A stretch of 6,788 bases of DNA from an uncultured Clostridium sp. (GTDB lineage Bacteria > Bacillota > Clostridia > TANB77 > CAG-508). The notes under the pieces are model-generated. The model made no database searches. It was given only the letters and a program-made list of their open reading frames with translations, and was not told the DNA's origin. This document shows positions 1 through 6,171 of the stretch, piece after piece. Location of the stretch: the NCBI GenBank assembly GCA_947062645.1, contig CAMSQT010000059.1:1-6788 (forward strand), given 5' to 3'. The translations under genes and the position numbers were made by a program. Positions within the stretch are counted from its first letter, which is position 1, and each line of letters starts with the position of its first letter.

Positions 1-46
1 TACACTCGATCCAACACTCTTTCCCTACACGACGCTCTTCCGATCT
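1..46 (+). other. Untrimmed Illumina adapter (P5 end, i5 index, read-1 primer)
   Basis: This stretch is synthetic. Bases 1-5 (TACAC) match the end of the Illumina P5 oligo. Bases 6-13 (TCGATCCA) occupy the 8-base i5 index position. Bases 14-46 are the complete 33-base TruSeq read-1 adapter, starting ACACTCTTTCCC and ending CTCTTCCGATCT. The order and lengths are exactly those of a dual-indexed library molecule, so the genomic insert begins at 47. The contig end should be treated as a library-fragment end, and base calls next to it may rest on thin coverage. Confidence 0.98.
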
Positions 47-839
47 CCTAGAAACTTCTTTTTTTACAATGCTTTTAATTGTGTTTTCTTCAATAATGTC
101 TGTAATTATGCTTCCGTGGTTTATCATTAAAAGTTGATTTTGTAATAATTGGCACTTTGAATTTTTCACCTATTTCCACACATCTATTATGAAGAACCTT
201 TGCCCCTTCACTTGAAATTTCAATCATTTCTTCATAAGAAAGTGCTGGCAATTTTTTAGCAGTTTCCAATCGATTGGGGTCTGTTGTGTAAACACCATCT
301 ACATCTGAAAAAATATAGCAATTTTTAGCACCTAAGGCTGCAGCGACAGCAACGGCTGTTGTATCTGAGCCTCCTCTTCCTAAAGTTGTGATATCCTTGT
401 TTTCATTTATACCTTGAAATCCTGCTAAAATGACAATCTTTCTTTTTTCTAGTTCTTCCCTAATCCTTGAAGTGTCAATCCATTTAATGATAGCATTTTG
501 GTTGGTATTATTGGTATAGATTCCTGCCTGCCAACCAGTTAGAGAAATCGCAGGATAGCCCATTTGGTTAAGTACCATGCTTAGTTTAGCAGTTGACATT
601 TGCTCGCCACTGCTTAATAATACGTCCATTTCTCTGTCTTTTTCTTTTGTTTTTTCGGCTAATTCTTTTGCTTCTAAAATCAATTTATCGGTGGTTTTTC
701 CTTGTGCAGAAACAACCACTACAATGTTGTGATTTTTTTTGTATAATTCAATGATTTTTTTAGCTACCATTTTTAGTTTTTCATTATCAGCAACAGAACT
801 ACCTCCAAATTTTAATACGGTTGTGTCCACCTTAATCAC
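47..839 (-). CDS. lysC: Aspartate kinase, 3' end missing, with a +1 frameshift at a CGG codon
   Basis: Aspartokinase phosphorylates L-aspartate with ATP, the first step to lysine, threonine, methionine and diaminopimelate in the cytoplasm. The amino-acid kinase domain is clear: KFGGSS near residue 10, LSSGEQMS near 75, a GRGGSDTTAVAVAAALGA nucleotide/substrate region, then SDVDGVYTTDP and EGAKVLHNRC. Family members are about 400 residues with two C-terminal ACT domains. Here the 0 frame ends at 90-92 after 249 codons with a non-family tail. Skipping one base at codon 242 (CGG, 116-114) gives KPGSIITDIIEENTIK and 23 codons open to base 47, as expected for the linker into the first ACT domain. 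The ACT domains lie off the contig. The start is uncertain: GTG at 839 or GTG at 830, both with only weak Shine-Dalgarno matches. The gene lies 73 bases after prfB on the same strand. Confidence 0.93.
114..116 (-). other. Putative +1 frameshift at CGG in lysC
   Basis: Read on the minus strand the site is AAA CCA CGG AAG. In the 0 frame the protein goes off-family and stops 8 codons later (TGA at 92-90). Skipping the C gives AAA CCA GGA AGC, that is Lys-Pro-Gly-Ser, the conserved turn after STFND in aspartokinases. There is no obvious internal Shine-Dalgarno sequence and no slippery run. The site sits close to the adapter-bearing contig end, so taken alone it would be dismissed as a sequencing error. 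It is kept because two secA sites show the same arrangement. Confidence 0.65.
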
Positions 840-859
840 TCGCTTTTTAAGAATTACTT

Positions 860-891
860 AAGAAAGCTATTTAAATCTAAATAAGCTTCTT
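860..891 (-). other. Imperfect hairpin in the prfB-lysC gap
   Basis: Arms AAGAAGCTTATTTA and TAAATAGCTTTCTT flank a three-base loop and pair along almost their whole length with two single-base bulges. The stem is AT-rich and no T-run follows in the minus direction, so it does not look like an intrinsic terminator. It would lie in the lysC 5' leader if the weak promoter at 897-926 is used. No lysine riboswitch is recognisable in so short a gap. Its function is unknown. Confidence 0.3.
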
Positions 892-896
892 TCTTT

Positions 897-926
897 ATTA
901 TATGATTAAAGCTTAGTTATTGTTAG
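897..926 (-). promoter_or_regulatory. Possible lysC promoter
   Basis: A perfect TATAAT -10 box (902-897) is preceded, 18 bases upstream, by CTAACA (926-921), which matches the -35 consensus at four of six positions. It overlaps the last codons of prfB. The weak -35 and the AT-rich context make this tentative. lysC may instead be read through from prfB, since no terminator separates them. Confidence 0.35.
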
Positions 927-2017
927 ATTTTAAATAGCTTTCCATAAATCCATCTATTTCGCCATCCATAACGGCTTGAACATTTCCTACTTCGTAGTTG
1001 GTTCGATGGTCTTTTACCATGGTATAAGGGCAAAAAACGTAAGAACGAATTTGACTTCCCCATGCAATTTCCATTTGAACTCCTTTTAGATCTTCTATTT
1101 TTTCTTTCTGCTCTTTTTCTTTTAAGTCCAATAATTTAGATTTTAACATCTTCATGGCTGTTTCTCTATTTTGAATTTGAGAACGTTCGGTTTGGCAGGC
1201 TACTACTACATTAGTTGGTATATGCGTAATTCTTACAGCTGAAGAGGTTTTGTTGATGTGTTGTCCTCCTGCACCAGATGCTCGATAGGTATCCACTCTT
1301 AAATCGTCTGGATTGATTTCTAATTCGATATCGTCTGTAATTTCTGGTAATACTTCTAAAGAAGCAAATGAGGTATGCCTTCTTCCTCCACTGTCAAATG
1401 GTGAAATTCTAACTAGTCGATGTACTCCCATTTCGGCTTTCATATAGCCATAGGCGTTTTCTCCTAAGATTTCAAAGGTAACGCTTTTTATCCCTGCTTC
1501 TTCTCCTTCTAAGTAGTCTAATTCTTTTACTTCATAATTATTTTTGTTAGCCCATCTTGTGTACATTCGGTATAACATTTCTGCCCAGTCTTGCGATTCT
1601 GTCCCCCCTGCTCCTGGATGAATGGTAACGATAGCATTATTACTGTCATATTTGCCAGATAGAAAGGTAGCAATTTCAAATTTTTCGATTTGTTTTTCTA
1701 GCTTGCTAGTGCTTTTTAGGATATCTTTTGCTATTTCTTCGTCTGGTTCTAAGTTTACTAGTTCTGTTAATTCGTTTAGGTTGTTTATTTCGCTATTGAT
1801 TTCTTGGAATTTAATTGTTTTGTTTTTAATGTTTTTGATTTGTGCTAGGATTTTACTAGAATTTTTGTTGTCATTCCAAAAGTTTTCTTCTAAGGTTTTT
1901 TCTTCTAGTTCTTGTAATTGTTTTTTTAGTTTTTCGATGTCAAAGAGATTCACCTAATTTCTTTGTTTTTTGTTCTAGGTTTTTTAGCGTTTTTGTGTTT
2001 TCTTCTAGTTCTAACAT
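913..2017 (-). CDS. prfB: Peptide chain release factor 2, with RF2-type programmed +1 frameshift
   Basis: RF2 recognises UGA and UAA in the ribosomal A site and triggers peptide release. Translation starts at ATG 2017-2015, nine bases after AAGGAG (2032-2027). It runs 25 codons (MLELEENTK...LGESL) to an in-frame TGA at 1942-1940, then continues in the +1 frame from GAC (1941) to TAA at 915-913. The fused product is 367 residues; E. coli RF2 has 365. The anticodon-mimic SPF motif falls at about residues 206-208 and the catalytic GGQ (ASGAGGQHINKTSSAV) at about 250-252, almost exactly as in E. coli. A GTG at 1953 opens the downstream frame but sits inside the frameshift signal and is not a plausible start. 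The gene has its own promoter at 2050-2078. Low RF2 slows termination at TGA and favours the shift, giving autoregulation as known for the family. Confidence 0.96.
1939..1955 (-). promoter_or_regulatory. prfB programmed +1 frameshift signal
   Basis: The signal reads AGGTGAATCTCTTTGAC. CTT is codon 25 and TGA is codon 26, the same codon position as in E. coli. An AGGTG element lies a few bases upstream and can pair with the 16S anti-Shine-Dalgarno sequence. The tRNA-Leu on CTT slips to TTT and the next codon read is GAC (Asp), giving ESL-DIEKL. The stimulator spacing is about one base longer than the E. coli AGGGGG-TAT-CTT arrangement. Confidence 0.95.
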
Positions 2018-2049
2018 GTTATCACTCTCCTTGGTTTTTATTTTTTCTT

Positions 2050-2078
2050 ATTATATATCTTTTATGTATTTTATACAA
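2050..2078 (-). promoter_or_regulatory. prfB promoter
   Basis: A perfect TATAAT -10 (2055-2050) is separated by exactly 17 bases from TTGTAT (2078-2073), which keeps the TTG of the -35 consensus. It lies just after the terminator of the upstream gene and predicts a 5' leader of roughly 25 bases containing AAGGAG before the prfB ATG. Confidence 0.7.
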
Positions 2079-2097
2079 GTATTTTTAGGAACTCTAT

Positions 2098-2145
2098 AAA
2101 AAAGGCAATCCCCCGAAACCAAAGAGCTTGGGTTTCAGGGGGGAT
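2098..2145 (-). terminator. Rho-independent terminator after the 78-residue gene
   Basis: On the minus strand a GC-rich hairpin with arms ATCCCCCCTGAAACC and GGTTTCGGGGGAT (2145-2131 and 2120-2108, one small bulge on the left arm) has a ten-base loop. After a TGCC offset it is followed by a six-T run (2103-2098). It starts 18 bases after the stop codon of the 78-residue gene and ends before the prfB promoter, so it separates these two units. Confidence 0.85.
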
Positions 2146-2163
2146 AACTCTACACAAAATCTG

Positions 2164-2400
2164 CTAAAAATGCATTTCTTTGTGCAAGAGTGTATGAAGC
2201 TGTGTAAAATTTTCATTTGAAGAACATTTAAATTTAAAGAATGTTTTATTCTTGTCTATTTTCTTTACAGAATCAAGTTCTGCAAAGTCAAGGACACCGT
2301 TATTAACAAAAAATAAAATGGTTTCTTGGGTAAGAATTTCTTCTACTTTTACTGTAACATACCTCCGTTCAAAATCAAATGAATATGCTATTACTTTCAT
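2164..2400 (-). CDS. Hypothetical 78-residue protein with an in-frame CGG
   Basis: I do not recognise this protein. It begins MKVIAYSFDFERRY and ends HTLLHKEMHF, and is soluble and mixed in charge, with no signal peptide, membrane segment or known motif. It is probably a real gene. ATG at 2400 follows an AAAGGAG (2414-2408) by seven bases, a near-consensus promoter lies at 2437-2465, and a strong terminator follows. It stands alone between the CoaE-like gene and prfB. Codon 12 is CGG (2367-2365) followed by AGG. This is the only in-frame CGG in the window where the 0 frame stays open beyond the codon. A +1 shift there would give GGA GGT ATG TTA CAG TAA, that is five more residues and a stop, so a shift would truncate the protein rather than complete it. 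Confidence 0.72.
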   Translation of the reverse strand: MKVIAYSFDFERRYVTVKVEEILTQETILFFVNNGVLDFAELDSVKKIDKNKTFFKFKCSSNENFTQLHTLLHKEMHF

Positions 2401-2436
2401 ATCGATACTCCTTTCTGCCTTATTAATTATGTATAC

Positions 2437-2465
2437 ATTATATCATATTTACTCCTACTTTGCAA
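2437..2465 (-). promoter_or_regulatory. Promoter of the 78-residue gene
   Basis: The -10 box TATAAT (2442-2437) is perfect and carries an extended TGA just upstream. The -35 box TTGCAA (2465-2460) matches four of six bases, and the spacer is exactly 17. It starts 24 bases after the stop codon of the CoaE-like gene, with no terminator between them, so some read-through from that gene is also possible. Confidence 0.78.
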
Positions 2466-2488
2466 GTTTCGTAATATTTTGTTATCTG

Positions 2489-3079
2489 CTAAATTTCCTC
2501 TTTGTTTAATTCCCTTATAATAAAATCTTTCAATAAAGCCATTTGATTGTCATCATGAAAATTAATTGCGGTTTGATTATATTTATAATTTTGGTAATTG
2601 ATATCATATTCACTATTTTGATTTGTTTTTTGTTCGTATTCTAAAATTTCTCTTTTTTTTGCCGATTGTTTTCGTACCATGTCATTATCAGGTAATAATA
2701 ACACATTATAATTAGATAGATTAAAATATTTGGTTTTCGGCAATAATTCCCAATTTAAAACAATAGTTGCATCTTTAGTGCTATTACTATCTATAATTCC
2801 ATCAATTTTTGCTTCTACTGCTTTATAAATTGGATCATCTAATTGTTCTGTTTCTTTTCTTGCTGTTTTCAAGGTGTCAAAAAAAGTAGATAATTCTGTT
2901 ATATAACTATCTTTTTTTTCTTCTAAATAAGCTAAGGTTTGTTCTATTATGCTACTATCTTGATAAAAGTCCTTACTTATTTTATCAATGTCAATAACAA
3001 TTGCATTTTCTTTTTCGAATTCTTTGGTTAAGTTTGTTTTACCTACTCCTTCTTGACCTGTAATTCCTATTATATTCAT
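2489..3079 (-). CDS. CoaE-like P-loop nucleotide kinase (possible dephospho-CoA kinase)
   Basis: The 196-residue product begins MNIIGITGQEGVGKT. Residues 8-15 (GQEGVGKT) form a Walker A P-loop, and a DID acid pair sits at residues 30-32, placed like the DxD of dephospho-CoA kinase. A second core strand, IVLNWELLPKTKYF, resembles the CoaE DAPLLFE segment with Asn in place of Asp. A lysine/arginine-rich lid (VRKQSAKKRE) and a late NQTAINFHDD resemble the lid and the ADxVIxN region. CoaE would carry out the last step of coenzyme A synthesis, phosphorylating the ribose 3'-hydroxyl of dephospho-CoA. The match is divergent, so another small-molecule kinase is possible. ATG 3079 follows GAGAGG (3095-3090) by ten bases. 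The frame can be extended to a TTG at 3121, but the P-loop sits at the N-terminus only with the 3079 start. It follows secA and its terminator. Confidence 0.6.
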   Translation of the reverse strand: MNIIGITGQEGVGKTNLTKEFEKENAIVIDIDKISKDFYQDSSIIEQTLAYLEEKKDSYITELSTFFDTLKTARKETEQLDDPIYKAVEAKIDGIIDSNSTKDATIVLNWELLPKTKYFNLSNYNVLLLPDNDMVRKQSAKKREILEYEQKTNQNSEYDINYQNYKYNQTAINFHDDNQMALLKDFIIRELNKEEI

Positions 3080-3176
3080 GTTTATCAATCCTCTCACAAA
3101 TACATGTCTATACCCCAACAAGTGCTTTGGGTTTTCCTTTTTTCACTGCTTGTTCAACAGATTTTTTGGTTGCCCT

Positions 3177-3206
3177 AAAAGTGGTAAAGACCTAAATCTT
3201 TACCAC
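3177..3206 (-). terminator. Terminator after secA
   Basis: A perfect ten-base-pair inverted repeat, GTGGTAAAGA and TCTTTACCAC, with a six-base loop, begins 18 bases after the secA stop codon. In the minus direction it is followed by TTTT (3180-3177) and then AGGG. The T-run is short, so termination may be partial and the CoaE-like gene, which has no clear promoter of its own, may depend on read-through. Confidence 0.65.
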
Positions 3207-3223
3207 ATACATCTTTTACACAA

Positions 3224-5976
3224 TTACTTCCCACAACAATTCTTATACTTTTTACCACTTCCACATGGACAAGCGTCATTTCTACCAACTTTAGGACCTT
3301 CATTGCGAACCGTTCTATCTACATCAGTACCAATTTTTGCCCCACCATCTACACTGTGAATTGCTTCTAAAGCAGCACCTGTAATCTTAACAGTTTCTTG
3401 TCTTGTATTATCTGCTTGCCCGTCTAATATGCATTAAAATTTTAGTTACATCTACTTTGATATCATTTATCATTTCGTCAAACATATCAAAACCTTCTAA
3501 ACGATATTGAACAACTGGATCTTTTTGACCATAAGCACGCAAACCGATTCCATCTTTTAGTTCATCCATGCTATCGATGTGGTTCATCCATTTTTCATCA
3601 ACAACTTTAAGCATAACCACTCTTTCTAACTCTCTTAGTTCTTCTTGTCCAATTTCTTGTTCTTTTTCTGCATATATTTCCATTGCCTTTTTCTTTAATT
3701 CTGCTGAAATAGCATTTAAATCGTTTTTGTTGTCTTTGATATAGCTTAACATATCAATTCCAAAAATATTGATAATTTCGGTGTTTAAAGACTCTATATT
3801 TAACTCATTTGTTTCTACATTCATAAACATATCTGCTATATTGTCTGCTACAAATTCAATCATAGAAACAATGCTATCATGTATATTTTCGCCATCTAAT
3901 ACATCTCTTCTTTGTTTGTAGATAATTTCTCTTTGGGCATTCATAACATCGTCATATTTTAATACGTTTTTACGGATACTAAAGTTTCTACTTTCTACCT
4001 TCTTTTGAGCATTTTCTACGGCATTTGAGATAATCCTAGAGTCGATTGGCATGTTTTCGTCTGCTCCTAAAGTATTGTAAACTTTTGTAATAGCATCTCC
4101 ACCAAAAATTTTCATTAAATCGTCATCTAAACCAATATAGAATTTAGATTCACCATTATCTCCTTGACGTCCAGAACGTCCACGCAACTGGTTGTCAATT
4201 CTTCTTGATTCGTGTCTTTCGGTACCAATAATTTTTAAACCACCAGCACTTATTACTTTTTCTTTTTCTTCTTTGATTTGCTCGTCATATTTTTTTACTA
4301 AAGTTCTAAATTCTTCTCTTGCTTTTAAAATTTCTTGGTCGTCTGTTTCGTAATAAGTATCTGCCTCTTCAATAATTTCATGGGCTATTTTATTTTTTCT
4401 CATTTCTTCTTTTGCTAAGAATTCGCTATTTCCGACCTAGCATAATATCAGTACCACGTCCTGCCATGTTGGTTGCAATGGTTACGGCTCCGAATTTACC
4501 TGCTTGTGCTACAATTTCTGCTTCTTTTTCATGGTATTTAGCATTTAATACTTCGTGTTTAATTCCTTCTTTTTTCAATAATTGGCTTAATTTCTCACTC
4601 TTTTCGATAGATACGGTACCTACTAAAACGGGTTGTCCTTTTTCATGACTCTTTTTGATGCTTTCTACAATGGCTCTATATTTTGCATTTTCGTTTTTGT
4701 AAATAACATCATTTTCGTCATTACGAATCATTGGTTTGTTGGTTGGAATATCAACAACGTCTAAATTGTATATTTCTTCGAATTCGCCTGCTTCTGTCAT
4801 GGCTGTACCTGTCATACCAGATAATTTGTCATACATTCTAAAGAAGTTTTGGAAAGTAATAGTTGCTAAAGTTCTAGATTCGTCTGCAATTTTTACATTC
4901 TCTTTTGCTTCAATGGCTTGGTGTAAACCATTGTTATATCTTCTTCCATACATAATACGTCCAGTAAATTCGTCTACAATTAATACTTCTCCATCTTTTA
5001 CGATGTAGTCTATATCTTTTTTCATAACACCATGTGCGCGTAATGCTTGATTAACATGGTGTACTAAAGTAGAGTTTTCTAAGTCATTGAAGTTTTCTAA
5101 GTGGAAGGCATCTTCTGCTTTTTTTATACCTTTTTCGGTTAGGGATGCAGATTTTGCTTTTAAGTCTACAATGTAATCATATTTTTCATTATCTTCTGCT
5201 TGGTCATAATCTTTGATATCTTCTTCTACAATAATTTTTGGTGTTAATCTTCTTACAAAATCGTTGGCACTTTTATAAAGGCTAGAAGATTCGTTTGCTC
5301 TACCAGAAATGATAAGAGGGGTACGAGCCTCGTCAATTAAAATACTGTCGATTTCGTCGACAATGGCATAGTGTAAACCTCTTTGTACTAATTGGTTTTT
5401 GTAGATAACCATGTTATCTCTTAGGTAATCAAATCCAAATTCATTATTAGTTCCATAAGTTACATCACTATTATAAGCTTCTTGTTTTTCTTGTGGTTCC
5501 ATTCCTGCAATTACTAAACCAACTGATAAACCTAAGAATTTATATAATTTTCCCATCCATTCACTATCTCTTTTAGCTAAGTAATCGTTGACGGTAATAA
5601 CATGAACTCCTTTTCCTTCTAAAGCATTTAGATATACTGGTAAGGTAGCAACTAAGGTTTTACCTTCACCTGTTTTCATTTCGGCAATTCTTCCTTGGTG
5701 TAAAATAATTCCACCAATTAATTGCACGTCAAAGTGTCTCATGCCTAATACTCTTTTTGAGGCTTCTCTTACAACAGCAAAAGCTTCTACTAATATGTCG
5801 TCTAGTGTTTTTCCTTCTTGTAGTTGTTTTTTGAATTCTTCGGTTTTTCCTCTTAATTCACTGTCACTTAAAGCTACCATTTTTTCTTCTAAGCCATTTA
5901 TTTGTTCTACTAATGGCATTACTCTTTTTACTTCTTTTTCACTATAAGATTTGAATATTTTGTTAAATATACTCAT
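3224..5976 (-). CDS. secA: Preprotein translocase ATPase SecA, interrupted by two +1 frameshifts at CGG codons
   Basis: SecA drives preproteins through SecYEG using ATP. The fused product is about 916 residues, normal for Clostridia. Part 1 (514 residues) runs from MSIFNKIF (ATG 5976) through Walker A MKTGEGKT (about 100-107) and Walker B VDEID (about 206-210) to NMAGRGTDIMLG. Part 2 (337 residues) resumes in the +1 frame with GNSEFLAKEE, passes through a roughly 65-residue insert found in many clostridial SecAs, then TERHESRRIDNQLRGRSGRQ near 585-604 and the scaffold and wing domains, to ILMHIRR. Part 3 (65 residues) is the linker and a SEC-C zinc motif, CPCGSGKKYKNCC, ending at TAA 3226-3224. 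Each break is one extra base at an in-frame CGG. The frame extends upstream to a TTG at 6096, but MSIFNKIF is the family N-terminus. It has a good promoter at 6029-6057; the Shine-Dalgarno is weak (AAGGGA about 11 bases upstream or GGAAAG very close). Confidence 0.95.
3420..3422 (-). other. Putative +1 frameshift at CGG before the SecA C-terminal tail
   Basis: The site is ATT AGA CGG GCA. The 0 frame stops four codons later at TAA, giving a SecA ending HIRRASR. Skipping the C reads AGA GGG CAA GCA (Arg-Gly-Gln-Ala) and opens 65 codons that end in the conserved SEC-C zinc-binding motif, proving that the downstream frame is coding. Because the cut falls after the core motor, the 0-frame product could be a working SecA without its SecB/ribosome/phospholipid-binding tail, so both products could matter. 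Confidence 0.7.
4432..4434 (-). other. Putative +1 frameshift at CGG inside SecA nucleotide-binding domain 2
   Basis: The site is CTA GGT CGG AAA TAG. The 0 frame stops two codons after CGG, leaving SecA cut through its second nucleotide-binding domain and surely inactive. Skipping the C gives GGT GGA AAT AGC, that is Gly-Gly-Asn-Ser, completing the conserved TDIxLGGN motif. The +1 frame then runs open without a break to the next CGG about 1 kb downstream. A full-length, essential SecA cannot be made unless this base is skipped or is a sequencing error. Confidence 0.72.
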
Positions 5977-6028
5977 TTTCTTTCCAGTCCCTTCTTCTGT
6001 TTTTATTTTTTCAATTTTATACTTTTTT

Positions 6029-6057
6029 ACTATATCATGAAACTTTGGTTTTAGCAA
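6029..6057 (-). promoter_or_regulatory. secA promoter
   Basis: TATAGT (6034-6029, five of six) carries an extended-10 TGA and is exactly 17 bases from TTGCTA (6057-6052, four of six). It predicts a 5' leader of roughly 45 bases before ATG 5976. It also argues against the longer frame starting at 6096, which would begin upstream of the promoter. Confidence 0.7.
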
Positions 6058-6080
6058 GGTTTTTTGGTAAAAAAATGGAA

Positions 6081-6109
6081 AATCCCCACCCCACAATTTT
6101 CGTGGGATT
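6081..6109. repeat. Inverted repeat in the divergent secA / DUF1980 intergenic region
   Basis: CCCAC (6090-6094) pairs with GTGGG (6102-6106) across a seven-base loop. A second copy, AATCCCCAC (6081-6089), can pair with GTGGGATT (6102-6109) with one bulge, so two left arms compete for one right arm. It lies upstream of the secA promoter and about 60 bases before the plus-strand gene. It could be an operator or a leader hairpin of the plus-strand transcript. No clear T-run follows directly. Confidence 0.3.
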
Positions 6110-6171
6110 ATGAATATTTTTCCCTCTTTCTACATAAATTCAAGTAAAACTAGTATTAAAAGGAGAATCCT

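Noticed and set aside
840..912. Lysine riboswitch (L box) upstream of lysC
   Set aside because: The gap is only 73 bases and contains one AT-rich hairpin, far too short for the multi-helix lysine riboswitch.
913..1953. GTG at 1953 as the prfB start
   Set aside because: It lies inside the RF2 frameshift signal in the +1 frame. The ATG at 2017 has an AAGGAG and encodes the family's N-terminal 25 codons.
1622..1957. Plus-strand open frame opposite prfB
   Set aside because: Its Ser/Phe/Leu-rich translation is the usual shadow of a Lys/Glu-rich gene on the other strand.
3108..3190. A coding-looking minus-strand stretch (KKSVEQAVKKGKPKALVGV) between secA and the CoaE-like gene
   Set aside because: It is about 27 codons between two stops, with no start codon preceded by a ribosome binding site, and it overlaps the secA terminator. 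AT-rich sequence easily gives Lys-rich chance frames.
3078..3359. Plus-strand open frame opposite the SecA tail
   Set aside because: It is antisense to the SEC-C coding frame and the terminator, has no ribosome binding site, and its translation shows no family features.
3224..5976. secA as a decayed pseudogene
   Set aside because: Apart from the two CGG positions the frame is free of stops and every expected motif is intact through the last zinc-ligand cysteine, which does not fit neutral decay.
5977..6096. N-terminal extension of SecA to a TTG at 6096
   Set aside because: The extra 40 residues are not SecA-like, the extension would start upstream of the promoter at 6029-6057, and MSIFNKIF is the normal SecA start.
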